A DNA stretch of 19,371 bases from contig JARHYY010000111.1 of NCBI GenBank assembly GCA_029258405.1, positions 1 to 19,371 of the forward strand, written 5' to 3'. A program made the position numbers and the translations under genes. The DNA is from Helicobacteraceae bacterium. GTDB taxonomy: Bacteria > Campylobacterota > Campylobacteria > Campylobacterales > Helicobacteraceae. Shown here piece by piece: positions 6,271-14,882 of the stretch (within the stretch, counting starts at the first letter, position 1; each line of letters begins with the position of its first letter). Under the pieces are notes generated by a model. That model had not been told where the DNA came from. It did no database searches and saw only the letters and a program-made list of their open reading frames with translations.

Positions 6271-7371
6271 CTAGACATTAAACCTAAAATGTATCACATC
6301 ACCATCTTGAACAATATAATCTTTGCCCTCGATTCGTAGCACACCTGCTTCTTTGGCTTTTGCTTCTCCTTCAAACTGTAAAAAATCTTGATATGAAATT
6401 ACTTCTGCCCTAATAAAACCTCTTTCAAAATCTTTATGAATTATTGAGGCTGCTTGAGGGGCTTTTGTGCCTCTTTTTATTGTCCATGCTCTCACTTCCT
6501 TGCTTCCAGCAGTAAAATAGTTGATGAGCCCTAATTTTTGAAAACCAAGCCTTATAATAGAATCAAGTCCAGATTCGTTTAAACCTATGCTTTCTAAAAA
6601 TTCTTTTCGCTCTTCGCTATCAAGCTCTACAATTTCTTGTTCAATTTTTGAGCAAATCTTTAAAACTTCTTTTCCATATTTTTGTGCATATTCTTTAATG
6701 GCAAGAGTATAAGTATTATCTTCAATTAAGCTTTCTTCATCAACATTTAAAACATAAATCATTTCCTTGCAAGTCAAAAAACGAAGTTCTTGATTGAGCT
6801 TTGTAAAAAAACTATTTTCCTTATCAGAAAATGTAAAAACAGGATTGCCCTCTTGAGTATGTTTTAATAAATGCTGTATCCACTCAAATTCTTCTAATGA
6901 TTCTTTGTTAATCTTAAGATTTTTTTTAAGTTTTTCACAACGATTTTCTATACTCTGAATATCATTGAGTAAAAGTTCTGTTTCAATAATTTCAATATCT
7001 CTTAATGGATTAATATTACCTTCTACATGAGCAATATTCTCATCATCAAAGCAACGAATAATATGTAAAATAACCTCTGTTTCTTTAATATGGGCTAGGA
7101 ATTGGTTGCCCAATCCTTCGCCTTTGCTTGCCCCCTTAACAAGACCAGCAATATCTACAAATTCAACAACAGAATATTGTATCTTTTGAGGATTTACAAT
7201 TTTAGCAAGTTCAAGCAACCGTTCATCAGGTAATGGCACGATAGCCTTATTTGGCTCAATCGTGCAAAATGGATAATTGGCAGCATCAGCATTTTGTGTT
7301 TTTGTAAGTGCGTTAAATGTTGTTGATTTACCTACATTAGGCAACCCAATAATTCCAATACCCAAACCCAT
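6271..7371 (-). CDS. ychF: Redox-/ribosome-associated ATPase YchF (OLA1 family)
   Basis: An Obg-related P-loop protein that hydrolyses ATP better than GTP and associates with ribosomes. Two ATG codons are adjacent (7374 and 7371). I favour 7371 because the family begins MGL-GIGI-LPNVGKST and the AAGGA is then 6 nt away. The product is 366 residues. Visible are the P-loop GLPNVGKST (9-17), DIAGLVKGASKGEGLGN (73-89), NVDE (209-212) in place of the GTP-specificity NKxD, which explains the ATP preference of the family, and a C-terminal TGS domain (about 282-364). It is the last gene of the folD-ychF unit and overlaps the pepA stop. Confidence 0.97.
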   Translation of the reverse strand: MGLGIGIIGLPNVGKSTTFNALTKTQNADAANYPFCTIEPNKAIVPLPDERLLELAKIVNPQKIQYSVVEFVDIAGLVKGASKGEGLGNQFLAHIKETEVILHIIRCFDDENIAHVEGNINPLRDIEIIETELLLNDIQSIENRCEKLKKNLKINKESLEEFEWIQHLLKHTQEGNPVFTFSDKENSFFTKLNQELRFLTCKEMIYVLNVDEESLIEDNTYTLAIKEYAQKYGKEVLKICSKIEQEIVELDSEERKEFLESIGLNESGLDSIIRLGFQKLGLINYFTAGSKEVRAWTIKRGTKAPQAASIIHKDFERGFIRAEVISYQDFLQFEGEAKAKEAGVLRIEGKDYIVQDGDVIHFRFNV

Positions 7372-8831
7372 CATGATTCCTTTATCAAATTTTTAATGAA
7401 TTCTATGACCATACGAACACCAGCACCGCTTGCACCAAAAGGATTTACATCCCATTCTTTTTCTACATAAGCAGGACCAGCGATATCTAAATGTAACCAT
7501 TTATTTTTATATTCTTCTTGAATAAATTCACCTAAAAATAATCCTGCTGTTAATGCCCCGCCATATCTCGTTGAACTAATATTGCAAATATCAGCGACTT
7601 TAGAATCAATCAATTTACGCAAATGGCGATTAAAAGGCAATGATACAGCAAGTTCTCCTGAATGGCGAGCAGATTTTAGAAATCTTTTTTTAAGTTTTTC
7701 ATCAAAGCCTAAAACACCAGTTGTATATTCACCTAGAGCAACAACGCAAGCACCTGTTAAAGTGGCTAAATCAATAATATAATCAGGTTTTAAGTCTTGA
7801 GCATAGCATAAGCAATCGCATAAAACAAGCCGCCCTTCTGCATCTGTATTTCTCACTTCAATAGTTTTGCCATTTTTTGCTCTTAAGACATCATCAGGCT
7901 TAAAAGAATCCCCTCCTATCATATTTTCTGTTGCTCCTATTATGCTATGAATTTCTACATTAAGCTTCATTTGAGCAATAGCTTTAATAATGCCCATAGC
8001 AGCACAACCACCACTTTTATCTGCTTTCATAGTCACCATATAATCTGCTGGTTTAAGACTTAAGCCACCACTATCATAGGTTAAGCCTTTACCTACAATA
8101 GCAATTGTTTTTTGAGGTTTTTGCGGCTTATAAGCTAGATGAATAAAACGAGGGGGATGGACACTCGCACGAGAAACAGCATAAAAAGCACCCATTTGCT
8201 CTTTGAGAAAATTTTCATCTTCAATTTTACATTCTAACTTGAGTTCTTTGGCTAATTTTTCTGCCTTTTGAGCTAAGAAAATAGGGGTTGCTTCTTGCGG
8301 AATGGTATTTACGAGATCTCTTGTAAAATTTACACTTGCAGAAATAATATTTACTTCTTTATTGATTGATTCAAATAGTGCTTCTTCTACATGCTTATCA
8401 TGATAAGTTTGCAAAGAAAAAACTATTTTTTCAAGTTTATTTTCATCTTTTTTTGTTTTATATGAGTTAAAGCAATAATTGCCCAATAAAAAACCCATAA
8501 TCATAGCCCTAATAGCACTTTCTGTATTTTTCTCTTTCTTACAATCAATAATGCCACATTTAAAAGAAGAAAAAGTATAAGACTTCATAATTTTTAAAGC
8601 TTTAGCACATGATTCTCTTAGTATATCAATATTCCATGTATCGATGGCATAATATAAAACTTTTTTATGTGTATCAAAAAAAGTTTGCTGTGCTTCTGCC
8701 TTAAAGCCCATAGATTTAAAATCTATTCCTGAATCTACCCATTTATGTTCAAAGTTTTGTTTTAAAATAAAGACTAAAGTTGCTTCTGCATCTAAATGCT
8801 CTAAAGTTTCATCTCTACTAATAATTTTCAT
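7371..8831 (-). CDS. pepA: Leucyl aminopeptidase, M17 family
   Basis: Cytosolic two-metal exopeptidase that removes N-terminal residues from peptides. The 486 residues split into a variable N-terminal domain (1-160) and the M17 catalytic domain. Metal ligands and active-site residues line up with E. coli PepA: Lys248 and Asp253 in VGKGLTYDSGG, Lys260, Asp271, Asp330 and Glu332 in the NTDAEGRL signature (328-335), and Arg334. ATG 8831 has AAGGA about 7 nt upstream and overlaps the dedA stop as ATGA; the pepA stop overlaps ychF. Translation of dedA, pepA and ychF is therefore probably coupled. All catalytic residues are present. Confidence 0.97.
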   Translation of the reverse strand: MKIISRDETLEHLDAEATLVFILKQNFEHKWVDSGIDFKSMGFKAEAQQTFFDTHKKVLYYAIDTWNIDILRESCAKALKIMKSYTFSSFKCGIIDCKKEKNTESAIRAMIMGFLLGNYCFNSYKTKKDENKLEKIVFSLQTYHDKHVEEALFESINKEVNIISASVNFTRDLVNTIPQEATPIFLAQKAEKLAKELKLECKIEDENFLKEQMGAFYAVSRASVHPPRFIHLAYKPQKPQKTIAIVGKGLTYDSGGLSLKPADYMVTMKADKSGGCAAMGIIKAIAQMKLNVEIHSIIGATENMIGGDSFKPDDVLRAKNGKTIEVRNTDAEGRLVLCDCLCYAQDLKPDYIIDLATLTGACVVALGEYTTGVLGFDEKLKKRFLKSARHSGELAVSLPFNRHLRKLIDSKVADICNISSTRYGGALTAGLFLGEFIQEEYKNKWLHLDIAGPAYVEKEWDVNPFGASGAGVRMVIEFIKNLIKES

Positions 8832-9520
8832 TTTCTTTCCTTTTTTCGTGCTTGAGTATTAAAAATCCACCATAACATACCGATAAATGCTATGGCTATA
8901 CCTATAAAAATATAAGGATGCTCTGCAAGCGAATCGAGTATAATTACAATTTCTTCCCCGAAATACCATGTTATTGCTATGGCGATAAATGCCCAAATCC
9001 ACGAACTAATAAGATTTATAATGCCAAATTTGATCGCTGGATAACGTGTAGCTCCAATGCTCATAGGCAATATGGTGCGCATACCATACATAAACCTTTG
9101 CAGAAAAATAATTGACCATCCATATTTTTGCAAAAGTTTATTAGCGAGAGCAAATTTTCGCCTTTGTGATGAAAGCCTTTCTTGAATGCTTCTTCGATTG
9201 AAACGACCAAGAAAAAAGTAAAGTTGATCAGCAAGGCTTGCTCCAATACCAGCAATGAAAACAGCAGCAAAAAAATTCATTTTTTGATCATGCACAGCTA
9301 ATCCAGCAAAAACAAGCCCTAATTCACCCTCAATTAATGTCCAAACAAACAAAATGAGATAACCCCAATCTTCAAGGTAATTATCCCATAGCTGTATGAT
9401 AAAATCTTCAAAAGAGAAATGAGAAAAATATGCCCATAAAAATGCTGCTCCTATAATACAGCCTATCACTATTAATAAAAAATATTTTTTTATACTTTCT
9501 ATTATACGCTTAATATCCAA
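8828..9520 (-). CDS. DedA-family inner-membrane protein
   Basis: DedA/VTT-fold membrane proteins are implicated in lipid carrier flipping and membrane homeostasis. The 230 residues contain an N-terminal membrane helix (about 12-31), a hydrophobic core with the conserved acidic pair in LIEGELG (62-68), GASLADQLYFFLGRF (93-107) and the signature FLQRFMYGMRTILPM (139-153) with Arg142 and Arg148, then two or three C-terminal membrane segments. The start is TTG 9520 with AAGGAG 8 nt upstream, inside the end of trpB; the gap to the trpB stop is 2 nt. The basic C-terminus (RKKERK) should face the cytoplasm. The substrate is not readable from sequence. Confidence 0.92.
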   Translation of the reverse strand: MDIKRIIESIKKYFLLIVIGCIIGAAFLWAYFSHFSFEDFIIQLWDNYLEDWGYLILFVWTLIEGELGLVFAGLAVHDQKMNFFAAVFIAGIGASLADQLYFFLGRFNRRSIQERLSSQRRKFALANKLLQKYGWSIIFLQRFMYGMRTILPMSIGATRYPAIKFGIINLISSWIWAFIAIAITWYFGEEIVIILDSLAEHPYIFIGIAIAFIGMLWWIFNTQARKKERK

Positions 9521-9522
9521 AA

Positions 9523-10728
9523 TTATGCTCCTTGCTTACCTAATATTTCCTGAACTTGTGCAACATCTTTATCGCCTCGTCCAGAAAGAGAAACGACTAC
9601 TATTTTATTTCTTATTTTATCAATATTCTTCTTAAGGTAAGCCACCGCATGAGAGGACTCAAGAGCAGGGATAATACCCTCACTTTTAGAAAGCCAACAA
9701 AATGCGTCTAAGGCTTCTTTATCGGTAACATAATCATACTTGACTATACCTTTTTCAAACCAATAGGCATGCTCTGGTCCAATACCCGGATAATCAAGCC
9801 CAGCAGAAAGAGAATGAGCCTCCTGAATTTGTCCTTCATCACTCTGCATATAATAGCTTAATTGCCCATGCAAGATGCCGGGTGTGCCACATTGTAAGCT
9901 TGCCCCACACCGACCACTTGAAATACCTAAACCCCCAGCTTCAACACCAATACAAATAGTATCATCATTAATAAAATGTGAAAATATCCCTGCAGCATTA
10001 CTGCCCCCGCCAATACAGGCGATTACAAAATCAGGCAACACACCTTGTGCCTTTAAAATTTGCTCACGCGTTTCATAGCCTATAACACTTTGAAAATCTC
10101 GTACCATTTTTGGGTATGGATGAGGTCCTGCAACAGTACCTATGAGATAAAATGTATCTTCATGATTTGTTACCCAATATTTAATAGCATCATTCATAGC
10201 ATCTTTAAGAGTTTGAGAGCCACTGGTTACACTATGCACACAAGCACCTAAGAGTTCCATTCTAAATACATTTAAAGCCTGTCTTGCAACATCTTTAGCT
10301 CCCATAAAAATTTCACATTCAAGCCCAAAAAGTGCTGCTGCAGTAGCTGTTGCTACACCATGCTGCCCAGCCCCTGTTTCTGCAATTAATCGCTTTTTGC
10401 CCATCTTTTTGGCAAGCAGAGCTTGTATAAGTACATTATTGATCTTATGTGAGCCTGTATGATTAAGATCTTCTCTTTTAAGATACACTATGCAATCTAA
10501 TTCTTTACTGATTTTAGAAGCAAAATAAAGAGGGCTTGGGCGGTTAGCATATTCTACAAGATAGCGGTAGGCTTCCTCCCAAAATATTTTATCAAAACGC
10601 AATTTTTCATAAAAGTTTTCAAGCTCTAACAAAGTGGGCATAAGAGTTTCTGGAACAAATCTACCACCAAATTTTCCAAAATGCCCTTGAGAATCAGGAT
10701 CGCTTAGTAGTCTTTGAGGCATGAACAT
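9523..10728 (-). CDS. trpB: Tryptophan synthase beta chain
   Basis: Condenses indole with L-serine to give tryptophan, using pyridoxal phosphate. At 401 residues it is a canonical TrpB1-type chain, without the N-terminal extension of TrpB2. The PLP-binding Lys95 lies in HTGSHKINN, the catalytic Glu117 in ETGAGQHG, the phosphate loop GGGSNA is at 240-245, and Ser382 in SLSGRGDKD contacts the pyridine nitrogen. ATG 10728 overlaps the apt stop (TAATG), and dedA begins 2 nt after its stop, so it is fully integrated in the operon. No trpA or other trp gene is in the window. In H. pylori, as I remember it, this cluster has no trpB, so this is an insertion or relocation. It may work with a distant TrpA or alone on imported indole. 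Confidence 0.97.
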   Translation of the reverse strand: MFMPQRLLSDPDSQGHFGKFGGRFVPETLMPTLLELENFYEKLRFDKIFWEEAYRYLVEYANRPSPLYFASKISKELDCIVYLKREDLNHTGSHKINNVLIQALLAKKMGKKRLIAETGAGQHGVATATAAALFGLECEIFMGAKDVARQALNVFRMELLGACVHSVTSGSQTLKDAMNDAIKYWVTNHEDTFYLIGTVAGPHPYPKMVRDFQSVIGYETREQILKAQGVLPDFVIACIGGGSNAAGIFSHFINDDTICIGVEAGGLGISSGRCGASLQCGTPGILHGQLSYYMQSDEGQIQEAHSLSAGLDYPGIGPEHAYWFEKGIVKYDYVTDKEALDAFCWLSKSEGIIPALESSHAVAYLKKNIDKIRNKIVVVSLSGRGDKDVAQVQEILGKQGA

Positions 10729-11285
10729 TATTCAATATCCAAAACAGTAAAAACAGGAGTTAATTGTTTAATTTTATCAAGTCCTGTAAAATTTTTAAGA
10801 TTGAGCAAAAAACATGCTTCTACGCACTCACCTTGAGCAGATTGTATAAGATGTATGGAGGCTTCAGCAGTGCCACCTGTGGCAATTAAATCATCAATGA
10901 GTAATACTTTAGAGTTTTTTTTGCTCTCAAAAGCATCAAGATGAATTTCAACTTCACTAAAACCATACTCTAAAGCATATTTTTCAGAAATAGTTGTAGC
11001 AGGTAACTTACCCTTTTTTCTAATAGGAATAAAACCTTTTTGCAATTTTGCTGCAAGTGCAGCACCTAAAATAAAGCCTCTTGCCTCTATGCCAGCAATA
11101 CAATCAATATTGTATTCTTTGTATCGCATATAAAGTTTTGATATAAGAAATTCAAAAGCTTGAGAATCTTTTAGTAAAGTAGTGATATCTCTAAAAAGGA
11201 TGCCCGGCTGAGGAAAATCTTGAATATCACGAATTTTATTTTTTATATATTCCTTGTCTTTTGTGCTCCATTCAGTATTCGTCAT
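10728..11285 (-). CDS. apt: Adenine phosphoribosyltransferase
   Basis: Purine salvage enzyme converting adenine and PRPP to AMP. The 185 residues contain the early FPQPGILFRDIT segment (24-35), the IEARGFILGAALA region (66-78), a flexible loop with RKKGKLP (89-95) and the PRPP-binding motif VLLIDDLIATGGTA (127-140). ATG 11285 has AAGGAA 7 nt upstream. The stop overlaps the trpB start by one base. It lies 18 nt after the small membrane-protein gene. All expected motifs are intact. Confidence 0.97.
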   Translation of the reverse strand: MTNTEWSTKDKEYIKNKIRDIQDFPQPGILFRDITTLLKDSQAFEFLISKLYMRYKEYNIDCIAGIEARGFILGAALAAKLQKGFIPIRKKGKLPATTISEKYALEYGFSEVEIHLDAFESKKNSKVLLIDDLIATGGTAEASIHLIQSAQGECVEACFLLNLKNFTGLDKIKQLTPVFTVLDIE

Positions 11286-11303
11286 TGATATTTCCTTATA
11301 ATG

Positions 11304-11636
11304 TTAAAGTAGTGCTTCAATTTTTTGCTCTAAATCTCTAATGCGATTTTTGTATTTTTCTGTATCTACTCTGTATTGCGAGTTTCTTTGCTTAAGCAAC
11401 TTTACTTCATTACGTAATGATGTAATCTCATCAGTAAGTATATCTATATTTCCTAAACCTCTTTGAAGCTGTAACTGATGTTTTCTGATAAGTATCTCTG
11501 CTTCTTGCAAGGTTAATTTTAAAACTGCACTATTTTTTTGCTCTTTTTCTGCAACACTACGATAATAAAAGGTTTTTACCGTTACAAATACAACAAATAA
11601 CATAATGGCAACTACCACCAACCATTCATACAACAT
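11304..11636 (-). CDS. Small membrane-anchored coiled-coil protein, unknown function
   Basis: A 110-residue protein with one N-terminal membrane helix (about 5-23) followed by a charged, helical cytoplasmic or periplasmic part; residues about 62-110 show heptad-like hydrophobic spacing typical of a coiled coil. The overall form resembles FtsB/FtsL-like bitopic proteins, but I see no specific signature and would not assign that role. ATG 11636 has AAGGAG 5 nt upstream. It stands between rpiB and apt; H. pylori and C. jejuni, as I remember them, have a small unnamed gene in the same place, suggesting a conserved protein of this group. Confidence 0.85.
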   Translation of the reverse strand: MLYEWLVVVAIMLFVVFVTVKTFYYRSVAEKEQKNSAVLKLTLQEAEILIRKHQLQLQRGLGNIDILTDEITSLRNEVKLLKQRNSQYRVDTEKYKNRIRDLEQKIEALL

Positions 11637-11650
11637 TCCTGCTCCTTTCT

Positions 11651-12082
11651 TTATAGTCTATAATCTTCAATTTGCTGAAGCCTTGCTGCATGCCGCCCAG
11701 ATTCAAAATGTGTTTTTGCAAATGCTTCAAGAATAGATTCTGCAACGCCAATACCAATAATTCTAGCACCCATACATAATACATTAGCATTATTATGTTT
11801 TCTTGCAAGCTCTGCTGTATATGCATCATGACATAATGCAGCTCGTATATGCATAAAACGGTTTGCAGCAATACTCATTCCAATGCCACTACCACAGATC
11901 AATACCCCTCTATCTTCATTTTTAATAAGTGCAATAAGCTTTTGGGCATACAAAGGGTAATCAACTCGTTGTGTATTATGGGTACCTAAATCCTTGGTTT
12001 CAAACCCATGCCTTAGCAACCAATCTAGCACAAATTCCTTAAGCATAAATCCAGCATGATCTGCTGCAAGATAATATACCAC
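11651..12082 (-). CDS. rpiB: Ribose-5-phosphate isomerase B
   Basis: Interconverts ribose-5-phosphate and ribulose-5-phosphate in the pentose phosphate pathway. The 143 residues include Asp8-His9 in AADHAG, the catalytic Cys63 in LICGSGIGMSIAANR, His85 in HDAYTAELARKHNNANVLCMGAR, all characteristic of the RpiB/LacAB family. The product starts at GTG 12082 with AGGAG 5 nt upstream. It lies 9 nt after the site-2 protease gene and 14 nt before the coiled-coil gene. The full-length active-site set argues for the isomerase rather than a LacA/LacB subunit; no galactose genes are nearby. Confidence 0.95.
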   Translation of the reverse strand: MVYYLAADHAGFMLKEFVLDWLLRHGFETKDLGTHNTQRVDYPLYAQKLIALIKNEDRGVLICGSGIGMSIAANRFMHIRAALCHDAYTAELARKHNNANVLCMGARIIGIGVAESILEAFAKTHFESGRHAARLQQIEDYRL

Positions 12083-12091
12083 CTTTACTCC

Positions 12092-12727
12092 TTAAAACAT
12101 TAAAAATGCAATAATAACCTTTACGGGATAGAAAAAAAATGCCCTCAAAGGCTCAAACATTAAAATAATCATCAAAATTACCATACCATACATCCCTATT
12201 TTATTAAAAAAGCTAGGGACAGTATGCCACCCCATTTTACTCAACTGATAGCTCAATACTTGAGAGCCATCTAATGGAGGTATGGGCCATGCGTTAAAAA
12301 CAGCAAGTACAACATTAATTAGCAAAAGCTGTGCCAAAAATTGCACAATCCACCCATTTAACCATTGCAAAGGAAAAAAGTTAAGAATTAATGCCGCAAT
12401 AATTGCTACTAATAAATTAAAAGTTATCCCAGCTAATGCAACAGCACTTAAGGCATTATAGCCACCATTGCGATACACTACATTTCCATCAATAGGTACA
12501 GGCTTTGCCCAGCCAAACAAAAATGGTGCTTGTGATACAAATAAGATAGCAGGGACAATAATAGACCCTAAAATATCAATATGGACAAGCGGATTAATAC
12601 TTAAACGACCTTTGCTCTTTGCTAAGGAATCGCCATAGCGATATGCCACATAACCATGCATGATTTCATGCCCAATAATCGCTATGAGAAAGGCTAAAAT
12701 ATAAAAAATAATACCTACAAAATCCAT
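12092..12727 (-). CDS. Site-2-type zinc metalloprotease (M50 family)
   Basis: An integral-membrane zinc protease of 211 residues without a PDZ domain, of the small rhomboid-sized M50 type. The zinc motif HEIMH (20-24) sits in the first membrane helix, and the third ligand Asp153 in NAWPIPPLDGSQ (145-156). Four to six hydrophobic segments are visible. I start it at ATG 12727 because RGAG-type SD bases lie just upstream and the family begins with this hydrophobic segment; the frame is open upstream but would only read the end of lepB out of frame. The gap to the lepB stop is 2 nt. Substrates, possibly membrane-bound regulators or signal-peptide remnants, are unknown; being next to lepB hints at the latter. 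Confidence 0.92.
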   Translation of the reverse strand: MDFVGIIFYILAFLIAIIGHEIMHGYVAYRYGDSLAKSKGRLSINPLVHIDILGSIIVPAILFVSQAPFLFGWAKPVPIDGNVVYRNGGYNALSAVALAGITFNLLVAIIAALILNFFPLQWLNGWIVQFLAQLLLINVVLAVFNAWPIPPLDGSQVLSYQLSKMGWHTVPSFFNKIGMYGMVILMIILMFEPLRAFFFYPVKVIIAFLMF

Positions 12728-12729
12728 GC

Positions 12730-13602
12730 TTACTCTTCTTGTTGTGCAGCAAGCTCGCTTGAAGCTTCTTGTAATGCTTTTTCGCTTAAATCTTGTATGC
12801 TCTCTTCTTCTAGCCCACGGATACTTCTTCCTACACGATTCCATCGTACTTTATAATCATCATCAAGACTAAAAAAAATAAACCATGGAGATCCTACAAT
12901 ATGCCTATACTCTATACTACCCCAAAAACGCGAATCACTTGAAAAATTACGATTATCTCCCATCATAAAAAAATGTCCCTCTTGCACACGATGATAAAAA
13001 AAATACTCCCCATTTTCTTGGTATAAATCCATAGCAACTTTATAGCCATTAGCATTAAGATATATCAACTCTTTAAATGCATCGCCACCCTCTGCATATT
13101 GCACACCCGGATGTCTTTTAAAGTATGGATCATAAACAAAAACTTTACCCATAAATTTCTTTTTTTTATCTCCAGAAAAATGTGCAGCAATATATTTATC
13201 GCCATCTTTTGGACGGATATAAAGACCATCTTGTGTATAAATAACCTCATCACCTTCTGTGGCGACCAATCTCTTTACATAATGCTGCTTTATATTGATA
13301 GGATAACGAAAAATAACAATATCGCCTTTTTGTGGTCTTGAACCTTCTATGAGATGCCCATTGCCATTAAAATCTGGTAATATAGGAATCTCTAACCATG
13401 GAATATGGGGGATAGGGATTCCATAGATATACTTTTTACCAAATAAATAATCACCTACAAGCATAGTAGATTGCATGCTTGCACTTGGTATTATAAAACT
13501 CTGACCCACAAAAGAGATGAGGAATACAACAACAATACCAATACCTATCCAGCTATCATTAAAAAAATGAAAAATCTTTTTTAAAATTTGGAATATTTGC
13601 AT
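12730..13602 (-). CDS. lepB: Signal peptidase I
   Basis: Cleaves signal peptides from exported proteins at the outer face of the inner membrane by a Ser/Lys dyad. From ATG 13602 (AGGAG 4 nt upstream) it is 290 residues, the length I remember for H. pylori LepB; the longer frame to 13635 lacks an SD and overlaps folD. A membrane anchor lies at about 17-34. The catalytic Ser42 is in PSASM, the general base Lys110 in YVKRLVATEGD, and box E is GDNRNFSSDSRFWG (215-228). The C-terminus carries a long acidic, helical tail (about 262-290). It begins one base after the folD stop. Confidence 0.97.
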   Translation of the reverse strand: MQIFQILKKIFHFFNDSWIGIGIVVVFLISFVGQSFIIPSASMQSTMLVGDYLFGKKYIYGIPIPHIPWLEIPILPDFNGNGHLIEGSRPQKGDIVIFRYPINIKQHYVKRLVATEGDEVIYTQDGLYIRPKDGDKYIAAHFSGDKKKKFMGKVFVYDPYFKRHPGVQYAEGGDAFKELIYLNANGYKVAMDLYQENGEYFFYHRVQEGHFFMMGDNRNFSSDSRFWGSIEYRHIVGSPWFIFFSLDDDYKVRWNRVGRSIRGLEEESIQDLSEKALQEASSELAAQQEE

Positions 13603-13603
13603 G

Positions 13604-14443
13604 CTACTCCTTGTATTGAAGCTTGAATGCCTCAATAGTATTACTCAACAAAGAAACAATAGTCATGGGACCAACACCACCGGGTACAGGAGTTATATAA
13701 GAACACTTACAGGATACCTCATTAAAATCAACATCTCCAATTAAAGCACCAGTTTGCAAACGATTAATGCCCACATCAACAACAATAGCACCTTGCTTAA
13801 CCATATCAAAAGTAATAAATTTTGGCTTTCCAATACCTATACATAATATATCTGCTTGCCGTGTAAAAGAGGGGAGATTTTGTGTGTGTATATGGCATAA
13901 TGTAACCGTTGCTTGAGCATTAGTCATTAAGGTTGCTAAAGGCTTGCCTACAATATTGCTCGCACCAACAATAACAACATTTGCTCCTTTTAATTGAATA
14001 TTATATTCCTTGAGTAATTGCATAATCCCTAATGGTGTTGCAGGTGCAAACGCGGGAAGGTTAGCACTTATTTTGCCTATATTGTAAGGATGAAACCCAT
14101 CAACATCTTTAAGTGGTGCAATTTTTTCTAAGACAAGATTAGAGTTAATTTGGTTTGGCAAGGGGAGTTGCACTAAAATCCCATGCACATTTTCATCATC
14201 ATTTAAGGAATCAATGACTTTAAAGAGTTCATGTTCAGTAATTTCTTTACTCAATGAATATAATCGAGAAATAATCCCTACACGCTCACAGGCTTTTCTT
14301 TTCATATTTACATAAGTTCTACTCGCCGCATCTTCACCTACAAGTATTACAGCTAAAGAAGGCTTTAAAGCACATTGCTTTACTCTTAGGGCAACTTTTT
14401 CTTCTAGTCTTGCTGCTAATGCTTTACCATCAAGGAGTTGCAT
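13604..14443 (-). CDS. folD: Bifunctional methylenetetrahydrofolate dehydrogenase/cyclohydrolase
   Basis: Converts 5,10-methylene-THF to 10-formyl-THF in two steps with NADP+, feeding purine and formyl-Met synthesis. The 279 residues show the substrate motif SRTYVNMKRKACE with the catalytic Lys48, VQLPLP with Gln92, DVDGFHP with Asp115, the dinucleotide-binding GASNIVGKP (160-168) and the signature TPVPGGVGPMT (251-261). Two usual motifs are altered: the common PCTPxG is PATPLG, and HSxT is CHIHT; neither removes a catalytic residue. ATG 14443 has AAGGAG 5 nt upstream. It is the first gene of the ten-gene unit and has a clear -10 box 32 nt upstream. Confidence 0.97.
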   Translation of the reverse strand: MQLLDGKALAARLEEKVALRVKQCALKPSLAVILVGEDAASRTYVNMKRKACERVGIISRLYSLSKEITEHELFKVIDSLNDDENVHGILVQLPLPNQINSNLVLEKIAPLKDVDGFHPYNIGKISANLPAFAPATPLGIMQLLKEYNIQLKGANVVIVGASNIVGKPLATLMTNAQATVTLCHIHTQNLPSFTRQADILCIGIGKPKFITFDMVKQGAIVVDVGINRLQTGALIGDVDFNEVSCKCSYITPVPGGVGPMTIVSLLSNTIEAFKLQYKE

Positions 14444-14475
14444 TTCGCTCCTTTGTTTTTAAAGTAAAATGTGTT

Positions 14476-14481
14476 ATTATA
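14476..14481 (-). promoter_or_regulatory. -10 box for the folD-ychF unit
   Basis: Perfect TATAAT on the minus strand, 32 bases before the folD ATG, in the 89-bp divergent spacer with the cytochrome c gene. T-runs lie upstream on that strand, as in many promoters of this group. No other equally good promoter is apparent along the ten genes. Confidence 0.6.
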
Positions 14482-14508
14482 GTATGTTATGGCAAAAAAA
14501 CAAAATTT

Positions 14509-14514
14509 TACAAT
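14509..14514 (+). promoter_or_regulatory. Possible -10 box for the cytochrome c gene
   Basis: TACAAT 18 bases before the ATG at 14533. It would place the transcription start only about 10-12 nt upstream of the start codon, just enough for the weak GAAAGAAG SD. A TATAGT at 14478-14483 is an alternative. Confidence 0.3.
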
Positions 14515-14532
14515 AATTTATGAAAGAAGTTT

Positions 14533-14880
14533 ATGAAAACAATATTATTTTTTTCTCTATTTCTTTATCTCTTGTATGCTGAAGAGAGCTTTATTACACA
14601 GTTTGAATATGGAAAAATGCTGTATGAGAATCCAAGAGGCATTGGATGTGTGCATTGCCATGGGCTTGAGGGTGAGGGATTAGAGGTTGCTTCTTACAAA
14701 AACAAAAAAGGCGATATACAAATACTCAAAGGTGGGGCTATTAACAATCTTAATTATGAGCATTTTGCAGCTGCTCTCAAAAAGGGTAACCGCATTATGC
14801 CACGATATTATTTAGAAGATTCAGAAATTAGAGCGATTTATCTCTATCTTAATGAAATGCGAAGCTTCAATGAAAAATAG
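14533..14880 (+). CDS. Periplasmic monohaem c-type cytochrome
   Basis: A 115-residue exported electron carrier. Residues 1-16 form a signal peptide (MKT, hydrophobic core, cleavage after LYA). The haem attachment motif is CVHCH (39-43) followed by GLEGEGL, as in class I cytochromes c, and Met89 in RIMPRYYL is the likely distal haem ligand. The end (DSEIRAIYLYLNEM) matches the C-terminal helix of the fold. The ATG has GAAAGAAG upstream. It is monocistronic, divergent from folD and convergent with the antiporter gene, with only 2 bases between the stop codons. The redox partner is not shown by the neighbours. Confidence 0.93.
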   Translation: MKTILFFSLFLYLLYAEESFITQFEYGKMLYENPRGIGCVHCHGLEGEGLEVASYKNKKGDIQILKGGAINNLNYEHFAAALKKGNRIMPRYYLEDSEIRAIYLYLNEMRSFNEK

Positions 14881-14882
14881 TA

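Noticed and set aside
12728..12844. 250-residue form of the M50 protease
   Set aside because: The extra 39 residues are read inside lepB in another frame, are Arg-rich, and have no SD; the family begins at the hydrophobic segment from 12727.
13603..13635. 301-residue form of LepB
   Set aside because: The extra 11 codons overlap folD, and AGGAG is correctly spaced only for the ATG at 13602.
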